A DNA stretch of 64,000 bases from Candidatus Zixiibacteriota bacterium (lineage in GTDB: Bacteria > Zixibacteria > MSB-5A5 > GN15 > FEB-12), in NCBI GenBank assembly GCA_020346225.1, contig CP070777.1, positions 1,717,333 through 1,781,332 of the forward strand, in the 5' to 3' direction. Made by a program: the position numbers and the translations under genes. Of the stretch, positions 51,665 through 60,454 are shown in pieces. The notes under the pieces were generated by a model. It worked only from the letters and a program-made list of their open reading frames with translations. It made no database searches and was not told the origin of the DNA. Numbering within the stretch: position 1 is the first letter of the stretch; every line of letters begins with the position of its first letter.

Positions 51665-53551
51665 TTATTCGAGCGGATTGACCGTCAGGACTGCTACCTC
51701 CTCTGCCGTGTATCCCAGTTCGGCCCAGTCGAGAACGCCGGCGAGGCTGTGGCAGTCACCGCAGGTAAGGGCGCCATCCCTGCGAATAGCGTGACTGATC
51801 TCCAGCGCCGCATCGTTGGGAATCCAGCGCGGCTCGACGTTCTTCATCCGTTTCACGTCTTCAAAGCTGTCCTTGTTCCAGCCGTCGATATCCATAAAAG
51901 ACATGAACCTGTCCAGCATGTAGTACTTGAACATCAGCCCGTACATCATTTCCATCATGCTCTTGTCCATCTCGACCGAGGCGGCGCGGTCGGGATCACC
52001 GGTCGTGTAGTAGGTCGGCAGGTTATAGGGAACGAACATACCGCCGAACGGCCCCATGTTGGCCAGGTCGATATGCTGGCGACCGTTGAATTTCTTCATG
52101 GCGTACAGCTTGGAGGGCCGCCCGCTTTTTGCGATCGGTCGCATCACCCGCTCGTACCAGCCCTCGTAATCATAGCTGTCATATTCCGGCCAGACATGGT
52201 TGGCTGTGTAGAACCGGTAAAGGTCGGCCCCATTGGGGTTGTCGCCGATCGGGTTTCCCAGAAAAGTGGCATCCCCGTTCCACCAGCGATAAACGATACC
52301 GCTGCCCGGCTCGGCCTGTTTAACGGTGTCGTCGTATACGTATATCCCCGGGTGGTCTTCGAAAACCGTCTTTCCGAAATCTCGCATTGTGACATTATCG
52401 TCATGAAGAAACGGTATGTGGCAGGTCTGGCACGCCACCAGGGCGGTATGCTCGTTGAGATAATCCGCCCGCTCGGGGTCGTCCTTGTGCGGAGCATCGG
52501 TGTGGCATTTCTCGCATGCCACTTCGACTTCCGGCAAGTCATTCGCCATCAGCGTGGTCGTGCGCGTTCCTCTGGCGATATAATGCCCCTCGGTCATGTG
52601 GCATCCGAGACAGGATACCCCGGCCGCCGCATGTACATCCCAGCTCGGCGAATAAGGCGTGCCGCGCTTCGAGCCGGGGTGTTTCACCCGCGGGCGCTGC
52701 CGACCGGTGTTTATCAGGCTCTCCATGTACGATGAATCAACGGCGTCAATGTAGATATCACCGCCGAAATTGTGCTGGTGGCATCGCAAACAGGCCTGCG
52801 CCGTCGGCGTCGTGGCTGACAACGCCGCTCGCATCGAACGATCCTGCCCCCAGCGTTTCCGGCCGTTCTCGTCCACGACGACCTGCTTCAGACCCATATC
52901 ATAGGCCGTGGCGTGACAGATAAGGCAATCGATGGCGGCTTTCTCATCCCCGGTGGTCCGGTAATACGGCAGCATCTCGCCCAGCGGAGCTTGATACTGC
53001 CCGCCGATATGGCACTGGCCGCAGCCCTCGGACAACGTGTCGCCGCTTTCCAGCACGACAATTTCCGCCCATGCTGTCATCGCGAAAGAGCCCGGCTTCG
53101 GGCACGGGCGGTTAATCTTCCCCATCGGGAAATCGTCCGCGAGCTCGCCGTTGAAACCGTAAACATTAGGATGCACGGTCGTAAAGAAGCGGTAGTGTGC
53201 CGAACCGGTCAGATTGTCCATAAGATTCACTTGTTTGAAATGTCCGCTCACGGCGTCTCTGACCTCGAGCGTCTCGTGACAACGCAGGCAGGTTTTCGGG
53301 CCCTCGTAGCTCGTTATCCCCGAATCGCTGAACCGGCTGACGTGGGCGAAGCTTCGGTTGAACTCCGCCTTAAGCTCGTCTGAGATTCGCAGAAACTCCT
53401 CGGCTGTAACCGCCTGGACGTCGAAACGCACCGCCGCCGGACGACTGTCCGAGGGCAGCATCAGATTTATCAGACTCGATCGGCAGAGGGCGGCGACGAC
53501 TACTGCGGCGACCAGGATCAATATGGTCAAAAGCACCTTGCTCAAACTCAT
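51665..53551 (-). CDS. Octaheme c-type cytochrome, membrane-anchored
   Basis: The 628-residue protein has an N-terminal anchor or signal (about 5-22) and eight CxxCH heme sites: C88, C177, C209, C254, C314, C346, C374 and one near C595, the last far from the rest. Spacing and length recall octaheme enzymes of the OTR/hydroxylamine-oxidoreductase group, but no CxxCK site or tyrosine cross-link motif could be identified, so catalytic activity is unproved. It acts in the periplasm, perhaps in respiratory electron transfer or reduction of nitrogen or sulfur oxyanions. No quinol dehydrogenase partner is adjacent. Confidence 0.85.
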   Translation of the reverse strand: MSLSKVLLTILILVAAVVVAALCRSSLINLMLPSDSRPAAVRFDVQAVTAEEFLRISDELKAEFNRSFAHVSRFSDSGITSYEGPKTCLRCHETLEVRDAVSGHFKQVNLMDNLTGSAHYRFFTTVHPNVYGFNGELADDFPMGKINRPCPKPGSFAMTAWAEIVVLESGDTLSEGCGQCHIGGQYQAPLGEMLPYYRTTGDEKAAIDCLICHATAYDMGLKQVVVDENGRKRWGQDRSMRAALSATTPTAQACLRCHQHNFGGDIYIDAVDSSYMESLINTGRQRPRVKHPGSKRGTPYSPSWDVHAAAGVSCLGCHMTEGHYIARGTRTTTLMANDLPEVEVACEKCHTDAPHKDDPERADYLNEHTALVACQTCHIPFLHDDNVTMRDFGKTVFEDHPGIYVYDDTVKQAEPGSGIVYRWWNGDATFLGNPIGDNPNGADLYRFYTANHVWPEYDSYDYEGWYERVMRPIAKSGRPSKLYAMKKFNGRQHIDLANMGPFGGMFVPYNLPTYYTTGDPDRAASVEMDKSMMEMMYGLMFKYYMLDRFMSFMDIDGWNKDSFEDVKRMKNVEPRWIPNDAALEISHAIRRDGALTCGDCHSLAGVLDWAELGYTAEEVAVLTVNPLE

Positions 53552-53668
53552 GGCAAAGCTCTCCCGTCATTCGTGGAAACTGTGAATCTTCATGTTTCGT
53601 ACAATAAAGGCCATAGGCCCGGCCGGAACAAGCAATATCCGAAATCGGCCGCGACCTCCAAAAACCCT

Positions 53669-53697
53669 TTGCTCGAACCGTGTTAACCTGTTATAAG
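53669..53697 (+). promoter_or_regulatory. Possible extended -10 promoter for the Pta/Ptb pair
   Basis: TTGCTC (53669-53674), 17 bases, then TATAAG (53692-53697) preceded by TG at the extended -10 position. It lies in the divergent region between the cytochrome gene and the acyltransferase genes. Confidence 0.45.
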
Positions 53698-53785
53698 TGT
53701 CACAATGCTTGACCGGTGACGGCATCACCGTTTGCCAATCCGCCCGACAGATGCAGCGCAAGGGCTCGGACAACCAGAGAGAATA

Positions 53786-54748
53786 TTGAAAGAGCAACCC
53801 ATACATTCCTCCGGACAGCTTTTCGAGCGGGCCCTTCAGATCGCCCGCGCCGGCCGCCGGAAACGCGTTGCCGTGGCTGTAGCTCAGGATATGAGCGTCC
53901 TTGAAGCGGTCTCTGCGGCAGAGTCGGACGGATTCCTGGACGCCGTCTTGGTCGGTGATGCCGCCGCCGTCAACGGGCTCGCCGAACAATGCGGGCTCGA
54001 CATCACCGGCATGGAGATGATCGACGAGCCTGATTCGCTGAAGGCCGCTCATCGCGCCGTCGCGCTCGCCGCCGCTGGTGACGTTCACGCTGTCATGAAG
54101 GGTTCTTTGCCTACCTCATCATTGCTCAAAGTCATCCTCGAGAAGCAGTACCGGCTGTGCGCAAGAGCCACTCTGTCGCACTGCGCCGTCCTCGATATCC
54201 CCGGCTACCATAAGTTGCTCAACCTGACCGACGGCGGCGTGGTGGTCAGGCCGGACCGGCGGCAGAAATTCGAGATTCTCGAAAACGCCGTTCTGGTTGG
54301 TCGCGCTCTGGGACTCTCACCGGTCAAGATTGCCCTCGCCGGGGCATACGAGGTGCCGTCGGAGAAACTGCCCCACAGCTATTCCGACGCTGACTTTATT
54401 ATCCCCGAAGTAATGGCGAAACTGGACGACGTGGCCATCCAGGGCCCGTTGCCTTTTGATCTGGCTGCCGGCCGGGCCACGGCGGCAGGGCAGCAGATTG
54501 CCGGTTCCGTGGCGGGCGACGCCGATGTTTACCTGGTGGACTCCCTTGAAGAGTGCAACGTCCTGGCCAAGTCGCTCATTCGCTTTGCCCGGGCCGTTTT
54601 CGCCGGGGTGATTGTCGGCGCCACCGTCCCGGTATCGCTGGCTTCGCGCTCCGACCTTGCGGCTCATAAAAAAGCTTCCCTCGCGCTTGCCTGTCTGCTG
54701 TCCGACTTTTACACCACTCATCACGTCCGGGATGAAGGGAACGGGTAA
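53786..54748 (+). CDS. Phosphate acetyl/butyryltransferase-family protein 1
   Basis: The TTG at 53786 with AGAGAG upstream is preferred over a TTG at 53732, giving 320 residues. PTA/PTB motifs include VHAVMKGSLPTSSLLKVIL, LSHCAVLDIPGYHKLLNLTDGGV and PLPFDLAAG, and a C-terminal ADVYLVDSLEECNVLAKSL. Members convert acyl-CoA and phosphate to acyl phosphate and CoA. A second, diverged copy follows at once. No acetate or butyrate kinase is nearby. It resembles Ptb more than Pta in length; the substrate is unknown. Confidence 0.85.
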   Translation: MKEQPIHSSGQLFERALQIARAGRRKRVAVAVAQDMSVLEAVSAAESDGFLDAVLVGDAAAVNGLAEQCGLDITGMEMIDEPDSLKAAHRAVALAAAGDVHAVMKGSLPTSSLLKVILEKQYRLCARATLSHCAVLDIPGYHKLLNLTDGGVVVRPDRRQKFEILENAVLVGRALGLSPVKIALAGAYEVPSEKLPHSYSDADFIIPEVMAKLDDVAIQGPLPFDLAAGRATAAGQQIAGSVAGDADVYLVDSLEECNVLAKSLIRFARAVFAGVIVGATVPVSLASRSDLAAHKKASLALACLLSDFYTTHHVRDEGNG

Positions 54749-54749
54749 T

Positions 54750-55676
54750 ATGTCGCGTCTCGTCACGGACTTTTCCGGCATAGTCGAGCGTACCACTCGC
54801 GCCGTGGCCGCCGGCAGAAAACCCAGGGCCGGACTGATTCTGCCGTCCGACCTCAGTGCCCTCAACACTGTGTGCCGGGCGGCGTCCCTCAATCTCGTCG
54901 AACCGGTTCTTATCGGCGACGAACCCCTGGCTCGAAAAAACCTGGCCCGGCTCGACGAGCCTCCGGGGCACATCGAAATCCTTGATTTTCGTGAGCCGGA
55001 TATGGCTATGCAGGCGGCCGTCGGAATGGCCGCGAGCGGGCAGCTCGACCTGCTGGTGTCAGGGCGTGTTTCACAGAGGGACCTGCTCAGAACGCTGCTG
55101 GACAGGCGCTATGGTTTCGTTTCGCGCGAGATACTCTCTCACGTGGCTGTTATGAAGCCGGCCCTGTATGACAGACTGTTCTTTCTGACCGACGCCGCTG
55201 TCAACATTGAGCCCGATCTTGAGTGTAAACTTCGAATCATTGAGAATGCCGTGGAAGTGGCTCGTATCATCGGCGTGGACAGGCCGCGGGTGGCCCTGAT
55301 TGCGGCGGTCGATATGGTCTACACGCAAATGCCGGTCACTACGGACGCCGCTGTTATCGCCAAGATGGCCGAGCGCGGGCAGATCGAGAATGCCTGGGTT
55401 GACGGTCCGTTTTCCTTCGATGTCGCCGTCGATGACCTTGCGGCGCGAGCCAAGGGGATCAAGGATTCTCCGGTGGCCGGCCGTGCCGACATCGTAATCG
55501 CCCCCGGCCTCGAGACAGCCAACGGCGTCTACAGAGCTATGAGCCTTTACGGCGAGGCCGATATAGGTGGCGTCATCTTCGGCGGTGCCGTACCGGTCGT
55601 CATGAATCTGCGCACCGAACCCGACCAAAGCCGACTGAATTCGATCATCCTCGGAACACTTATAGCCGCCAGCTAA
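54750..55676 (+). CDS. Phosphate acetyl/butyryltransferase-family protein 2
   Basis: The 308-residue protein begins one base after the previous stop. It shares DLLVSGRVSQRDLLRTLLDRRY, SHVAVMKPALYDRLFFLTDAAVN, GPFSFDVAV and a C-terminal GGVIFGGAVPVVMNLR with its neighbour, but has KG replaced by SG in the first motif and is clearly diverged, so it is an old duplicate rather than a recent one. The two may form a hetero-oligomer or act on different acyl groups. Confidence 0.85.
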   Translation: MSRLVTDFSGIVERTTRAVAAGRKPRAGLILPSDLSALNTVCRAASLNLVEPVLIGDEPLARKNLARLDEPPGHIEILDFREPDMAMQAAVGMAASGQLDLLVSGRVSQRDLLRTLLDRRYGFVSREILSHVAVMKPALYDRLFFLTDAAVNIEPDLECKLRIIENAVEVARIIGVDRPRVALIAAVDMVYTQMPVTTDAAVIAKMAERGQIENAWVDGPFSFDVAVDDLAARAKGIKDSPVAGRADIVIAPGLETANGVYRAMSLYGEADIGGVIFGGAVPVVMNLRTEPDQSRLNSIILGTLIAAS

Positions 55677-55774
55677 AACCTCCTCAGGGGGAATCACCCT
55701 AAACCTTTTGCACCTTTTCTCTTGCAGGCCTCGCCAATTTGGACCCCTTTTCGGCTTATCAGCACATTCTTTCC

Positions 55775-55803
55775 TTGACTCCGAACTTTAACTCAATTAT
55801 TAT
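55775..55803 (+). promoter_or_regulatory. Predicted sigma70 promoter of the manC operon
   Basis: TTGACT (55775-55780), 17 bases, TATTAT (55798-55803), about 35 bases before the manC start codon. It begins a long plus-strand run of closely spaced genes extending to the window end. Confidence 0.65.
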
Positions 55804-55837
55804 CAGCAGATTACGAGGATTATTGAAGGAGACGGAT

Positions 55838-56917
55838 TTGGTTTATGGTATCATTTTGGCTGGGGGAAGAGGTGAGCGTTTCTGGCCTCTCTCGCGGGCT
55901 GATCGGCCCAAACAGTTTCTCAAGTTGACCTCCGACAAAACCATGCTCGAGGAAACCATCGAGAGGGTTCTTCCAATGATACCGCTGGAGAACATTCGCA
56001 TCGTCACCGGAGAGGGGATGATGTCACTTATCGAAGAAGAAGTTCCTCTGGTAAACCGTGAGTATGTCCTTAGCGAACCCGTCGGCCGCAACACCTGTCT
56101 GGCTATCGGACTGGCCGCGGCGCATCTCATCAAAGTTGACAAGAATGCCGTTTTGGTCACACTCTCTGCCGATCATCTCATCAAACCGGCCGAGAGACTT
56201 CTTTCCATTTTGAATGCCGGGGCATCTATCGCCGCGGCTGAAGATTGTCTGATTACTATCGGAATTGTGCCCACCCGTCCCGAAACCGCCTACGGGTATA
56301 TCAAGATAGGCGATATGTACCGGCACGAGGACGACCAGGTCTTCTACCATGTCGCCGCCTTCACCGAAAAACCCAAAGCCGCCGTGGCTCACGAGTATTA
56401 TTACAGTCACGAGTACCTGTGGAATAGCGGCATGTTTGTCTGGTCGGCCCGCAACATCCTGGCCGCCATCGCCGTGCATCAGCCGGATATGGGAAGGGCG
56501 CTGGATCAATACTCGAAGCAAATCGGAACCGATCGTGAGAACGAAGCCCGAGAAACCCTGTATCGCGAGGCCGTTTCCATCTCGATTGACTTCGCCGTTC
56601 TGGAAAAGGCCACCAACGTTCTGACCGTCAAGGCCGACCTTATCTGGGATGACATAGGTGGCTGGACGTCGCTCTCGCGGTATCGCCACACCGACGCGGA
56701 TAATAATGTCGTAATAGGTGAGGCCCTTACCATGGATTCGTACGAAACCACCGTTTATAATGATGCCGACGGCATCGTCACCTGTCTCGGCGTATCCGAT
56801 CTGGTGGTCGTGCGGTCGCGAAACATCACCCTGGTGGTGCATAAAACCAAAGCCGATCGGGTCAGGGAGATACTGGCGACGCTGGAAGAAAATGAAGACA
56901 CTCGGAAATATTTGTAG
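55838..56917 (+). CDS. manC: Mannose-1-phosphate guanylyltransferase
   Basis: The TTG at 55838 with AAGGAGA 5 bases upstream places the nucleotide-binding loop GIILAGGRGERFWPLSR at residue 4, as in relatives; an upstream ATG at 55739 would precede the predicted promoter elements. The 359-residue enzyme makes GDP-mannose. Other motifs: RPKQFLKL, GRNTCLAIGLAA, FTEKPKAA, YLWNSGMFVW and KADLIWDDIGGW. The C-terminal isomerase domain of bifunctional forms is absent. Confidence 0.9.
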   Translation: MVYGIILAGGRGERFWPLSRADRPKQFLKLTSDKTMLEETIERVLPMIPLENIRIVTGEGMMSLIEEEVPLVNREYVLSEPVGRNTCLAIGLAAAHLIKVDKNAVLVTLSADHLIKPAERLLSILNAGASIAAAEDCLITIGIVPTRPETAYGYIKIGDMYRHEDDQVFYHVAAFTEKPKAAVAHEYYYSHEYLWNSGMFVWSARNILAAIAVHQPDMGRALDQYSKQIGTDRENEARETLYREAVSISIDFAVLEKATNVLTVKADLIWDDIGGWTSLSRYRHTDADNNVVIGEALTMDSYETTVYNDADGIVTCLGVSDLVVVRSRNITLVVHKTKADRVREILATLEENEDTRKYL

Positions 56918-57518
56918 TTTTGCGTGCCTGTGCTGCTTGATGCTGTCTCTGGGCTGCCAGCAGAGACCGCCGGCGGCCGAGGAACAGGCCCCGCCGCCGA
57001 CCACCCCGGAAACCGACTCGCGCGGTTATGACCCCCTTGAATTGCCCGAGGACCGCGAAATCGTGCCCGAGGCTCATCCGCGATCCGGGCATATCAGCGG
57101 ACAGACGGCCTTTGTCGAGGTTGCCGACATGGAAGCGGACACCGTCGCGGCCATCGCCCAGCTGCCACCCGACGCCGTCGACTCCTTGAGCAACCAGGCT
57201 TTCCGTGTTCAGCTGTTCACCAGTAAAGCATATGGTGAGGCCAGGCATGCGGTGAATGTCGCCGAGGAAATTTTCGACCGGCCCGTTTATCTCGACTACG
57301 AGGTGCCCTATTTTAAGGTGCGCGTGGGCAGTTTTGCCGATCGCGAAGGTGCCGAAGAATACATGATGCGGGCCAAGACTGCCGGGTACGACAACGCCTG
57401 GGTCGTGGCCGTCAATGTTCGCGTCAAAGAGACACCGTCGCTGTACGACGAGTCGTTCGTCCCCGTCTTGCCCGACTCGGTTAATCTTCCCGACGAGGAG
57501 TTTGAGTCCGATGAATAG
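56892..57518 (+). CDS. SPOR-domain lipoprotein
   Basis: The ATG at 56892 lies inside manC, overlapping it by 26 bases in another frame. The 208-residue protein has a lipoprotein signal (lipobox LSLGC, Cys at about 22), a proline-rich acidic linker and a SPOR domain (about 108-180: AFRVQLFTSKAYGEAR, VPYFKVRVGSFADREGAEEY). SPOR domains bind denuded septal peptidoglycan, so a role in division or wall remodelling in the periplasm is likely. Confidence 0.85.
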   Translation: MKTLGNICSFACLCCLMLSLGCQQRPPAAEEQAPPPTTPETDSRGYDPLELPEDREIVPEAHPRSGHISGQTAFVEVADMEADTVAAIAQLPPDAVDSLSNQAFRVQLFTSKAYGEARHAVNVAEEIFDRPVYLDYEVPYFKVRVGSFADREGAEEYMMRAKTAGYDNAWVVAVNVRVKETPSLYDESFVPVLPDSVNLPDEEFESDE

Positions 57519-58152
57519 TCCTCGCATCGAAGTTGTCGATTTCACCAATCCCGATCCGGCTCTGGTCAGTCGCGTCGCGTCGCTGCTGGAGGAGGGCCGC
57601 CTGGTCGTGGCGCCGACCGAGACACGCTATGGACTGATGGCTCGGGCCGATCGACCCGAAACGCTTAACCGCCTCTACAACGTGAAAGGGCGCCCTGCCG
57701 AGATGCCGACGGCGATCTTCGCTGCTGATATCGAAGCGGTGTGGTCATACGGCAAGGCTACTTCGGCCGCTCGCAGAATTGCCGAGAAATTCCTGCCCGG
57801 CCCGCTGACCCTGGTGCTGGAGGCCAGACGTGATCTTGGTTCGCCTATTGTGGTCGACGGCAAGATCGGCGTCAGGGTGTCATCCGCTCCTTTTATCACC
57901 ATGCTTCTCGGCGAAGTCGTCTTTCCCGTTACGGCCACCTCTGCCAACCTGTCCGGCGGCGACGACATCGACACTATCGAGGAAATCGCCCGCGTCTTCG
58001 GAGGCAAGGTGGATCTGTACCTGGATTCCGGGACACTCGACAACCCTGTTTCGACCGTGGTCGATGCCGGCTCGGATAGCCCGGTGGTGTTGAGAGAGGG
58101 TGCTATCCCCGCCGACAGCATCCTCAGCCTTTTGAAAAGCCAGCTTATATGA
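57511..58152 (+). CDS. Sua5/YrdC/YwlC-family threonylcarbamoyl-AMP synthase
   Basis: The 213-residue protein overlaps the SPOR gene by 8 bases. Motifs APTETRYGLMARA (with Arg replacing the usual Asp/Thr wording), YNVKGRP, FLPGPLTLVLE, VRVSSAPF and TATSANLSGG fit the YrdC domain that makes threonylcarbamoyl-AMP for tRNA t6A. No other t6A gene is in the window. The call is secure at family level. Confidence 0.85.
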   Translation: MNSPRIEVVDFTNPDPALVSRVASLLEEGRLVVAPTETRYGLMARADRPETLNRLYNVKGRPAEMPTAIFAADIEAVWSYGKATSAARRIAEKFLPGPLTLVLEARRDLGSPIVVDGKIGVRVSSAPFITMLLGEVVFPVTATSANLSGGDDIDTIEEIARVFGGKVDLYLDSGTLDNPVSTVVDAGSDSPVVLREGAIPADSILSLLKSQLI

Positions 58153-58643
58153 AAGATAAATTCGTAATCCTGTTTGTGTGTACCGGAAATACCTGTCGCT
58201 CGCCCATGGCCGCCGGTGCTTTGAAGTCGCTGCTTGAGAAAGAGCGCGCCGGCAAGTTCGAAGTGATTTCCGCCGGCACGGCTGCCGCCACCGGTTTCCC
58301 GGCCACCATGTATGCTATTGAGGCGGCCCGGGTGTGGGATGTAGACCTGTCTGGACATCTTTCTCGCTCCTTGACGGGAGCGCTCATTGACGAGGCCGAC
58401 CTGATTCTGGCCATGGCCCCGCAGCACCTGAAGGAAGTGCTTCGCATCCGGCCCGACGCCGGCTCAAAGGCCTTTCTTTTTAAAAACTTCCCTGATGCTG
58501 GCGGCGACGGCGAGTCCGTTGCCGACCCGATCGGCGCCTCGCTCGAAGTTTACAACAGGACCTTCTTGGAAATAGGCGAATATCTGGGCAAGTTTCTGGA
58601 TGAAATTGTAAAAAGGATAGATGAGAAAACCAGTGACACTTAA
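58149..58643 (+). CDS. Low-molecular-weight protein-tyrosine phosphatase
   Basis: The 164-residue protein has the P-loop CTGNTCRS (12-19 region), and the acid in DPIG near 132, as in LMW-PTP/Wzb. It starts inside the stop of the Sua5-family gene (ATGA). Arsenate reductases share the fold, but the Sua5-plus-phosphatase order is seen in Bacillus-type genomes. Target protein unknown. Confidence 0.85.
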   Translation: MKDKFVILFVCTGNTCRSPMAAGALKSLLEKERAGKFEVISAGTAAATGFPATMYAIEAARVWDVDLSGHLSRSLTGALIDEADLILAMAPQHLKEVLRIRPDAGSKAFLFKNFPDAGGDGESVADPIGASLEVYNRTFLEIGEYLGKFLDEIVKRIDEKTSDT

Positions 58644-59475
58644 ATCGAAAATAGCCCATCTGATACTGATGTTCGTAATTCTGGCCGGACTGATCCCTCT
58701 GTTCTACTTTGCCACCGTCGAAATCGGCATCGCCAGAGCCGAGGCCAACGATTCGACCGATACTGTAGCGACTCCCGGTTCCATCGAGCGTTATGTCGAA
58801 AACGTCGCCTTCGGCGTCAACGAGAAGTTCACTTATGACATAAACTACGGCTTCATCAACGCCGGCGGCGCCACCATGGAAGTGGCCCGGCTGATTGAAT
58901 ACAATAACAGACCGTGCTATCAGACCGTCACCAGGGCCTACAGCAACAGCTTCTTCTCGACCTTCTTCAAGGTCGATGACCGGGTGGAGTCGATCATCGA
59001 TGCCCTCGGCATTTTCCCCTGGCGCTTTGAAAAAAACCTCCGGGAAGGGCCGTACCGTTCCGACCGCCAGTACTCCTTCGACCAGCGGCAGAATCTGGTC
59101 TTCTACAAGGGGGATACCATTGAGGTGGCGCCTTATGCTCAGGACGCTCTGTCGATTCTGTATTGGGTCAGGACCCAGCCCCTGGAAGTCGGCAAATCGA
59201 TCTTCGTGGAGAATTTTACCGACGGTAAGAAATACTCACTGGAGGTCAGGGTGCTGCGGAAAGAATCGGTTGATGTCCCCGCCGGGACCTTTGATTGTAT
59301 TGTCGTCGAGCCACTGCTGAAGTCGGTCGGCGTGTTCAAGCATGAGGGAAAGCTGACGGTGTGGCTCAGCGACGACCGATTGAGAATGCCGGTGCTGATG
59401 AAATCCAAGGTTCTGGTCGGCTCCTTCGCCGCCGAGTTGACCGACTACCAGCTGGGAGATATTGAAATCTTTTAA
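58621..59475 (+). CDS. DUF3108 periplasmic protein
   Basis: The 284-residue protein overlaps the phosphatase gene by 23 bases and has AAGGATAG before the ATG. It has an N-terminal membrane or signal segment (about 9-32) and a DUF3108 domain: GEKFTYDINYGFINAGGATMEV-like start, FFKVDDRVESIID, DALSILYWVRTQPLEVGKS and VPAGTFDCIVVEP. Members are beta-rich envelope proteins of unknown function, possibly lipid-binding. Context gives no clear partner. Confidence 0.8.
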   Translation: MRKPVTLKSKIAHLILMFVILAGLIPLFYFATVEIGIARAEANDSTDTVATPGSIERYVENVAFGVNEKFTYDINYGFINAGGATMEVARLIEYNNRPCYQTVTRAYSNSFFSTFFKVDDRVESIIDALGIFPWRFEKNLREGPYRSDRQYSFDQRQNLVFYKGDTIEVAPYAQDALSILYWVRTQPLEVGKSIFVENFTDGKKYSLEVRVLRKESVDVPAGTFDCIVVEPLLKSVGVFKHEGKLTVWLSDDRLRMPVLMKSKVLVGSFAAELTDYQLGDIEIF

Positions 59476-59476
59476 T

Positions 59477-60436
59477 ATGCCGGCCAAGAAATCCACAGCC
59501 AAACCGATCGACCTCGACGCCGTCAGGCGCCACTCCATACGCCGGCGGGCCAATAAAACCGAGATCGGCGCCCTGGGGCGCCCCATGAAGACAATCAGGG
59601 GCGCCGATTATTTCGAGTCGCTGCCCCGGCTCCTGAAAGCGGCCGATCTCGCTGAGTTTATCGACTTGGTTGCCCGGGCCAGAAAGAAGGGCCGGCCGTT
59701 CCACCTGTTGCTCGGTGCCCATGTGGTCAAAGTCGGTCTCTCGCCGGTGATCATCGACCTCATGAGTGCCGGCATTGTTACCGGCCTTTCCGTTAACTGC
59801 GCCGGGCTCATTCACGACCTCGAACTGGCCTTCTGGGGAGGAACTTCGGAGGATGTCCAGGCCGGACTCGTTGACGGTACTTTCGGCATGGTCGCGGAAA
59901 CCGGCGATATGATCGCGGCGATTGCCGGACTGGCTTCGGACGACGGTGTCGGACTCGGCGGTGCCGCCGGTCGGTTCATCAATAAGCAAAAAGCTAAATA
60001 TCGAAAAGTCTCTGTCTTCGCCGCCGCCCATCGCCTCGACCTGCCCATCACCGTGCACATCGGCGTCGGCACCGACATTATCTCCCAGCAGCCGGGCTTC
60101 GATGCGGCCCGGATGGGTGCCGCCTCGCATGTCGACTTTCGCATCCTCTGCAGCATTTGTGCGGAAATCAACAAGGGCGGTGTCGCCGCCAATATCGGCT
60201 CGGCCGTGATCCTGCCGGAGGTTTTCCTCAAGGCCTTGACGGTCGCCCGGAACATTCGCCGTGGTAAGAACAGTCTGACCACCGCCAACTTTGACATGAT
60301 ACAGCACTACCGACCCAGAATGAACATCGTGGAGCGTCCAACCTTCAAGGCTGGTAAAGGCTTTAACTTTGTGGGCCACCACGAAATCATGATTCCGCTT
60401 CTGGCCTGGGGGCTGAAGAAGAAGATAAAGTCTTAA
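59477..60436 (+). CDS. Conserved protein of unassigned function (Rossmann-like, distant deoxyhypusine-synthase resemblance)
   Basis: The ATG at 59477 is used; a TTG at 59462 would overlap the upstream gene. The 319-residue cytoplasmic protein has a basic N-terminus, then an alpha/beta region with LLLGAHVVKVGLSPVIIDLM, SVNCAGLIHDLELAFWGG, TFGMVAETG, PITVHIGVGTDIISQQPGF and FNFVGHHEIMIPLL. The GAHVVKxGLSP and HDxExAxxGxTSEDV patterns are strong family signatures. The order faintly recalls deoxyhypusine synthase, but that enzyme's catalytic lysine region is not present. Function unknown. Confidence 0.7.
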   Translation: MPAKKSTAKPIDLDAVRRHSIRRRANKTEIGALGRPMKTIRGADYFESLPRLLKAADLAEFIDLVARARKKGRPFHLLLGAHVVKVGLSPVIIDLMSAGIVTGLSVNCAGLIHDLELAFWGGTSEDVQAGLVDGTFGMVAETGDMIAAIAGLASDDGVGLGGAAGRFINKQKAKYRKVSVFAAAHRLDLPITVHIGVGTDIISQQPGFDAARMGAASHVDFRILCSICAEINKGGVAANIGSAVILPEVFLKALTVARNIRRGKNSLTTANFDMIQHYRPRMNIVERPTFKAGKGFNFVGHHEIMIPLLAWGLKKKIKS

Positions 60437-60454
60437 TCGTATTCGGAGAAGAAA

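Noticed and set aside
51620..52735. A 371-codon plus-strand frame opposite the octaheme cytochrome
   Set aside because: The minus strand carries eight CxxCH sites in one frame; the plus frame has no domain signal.
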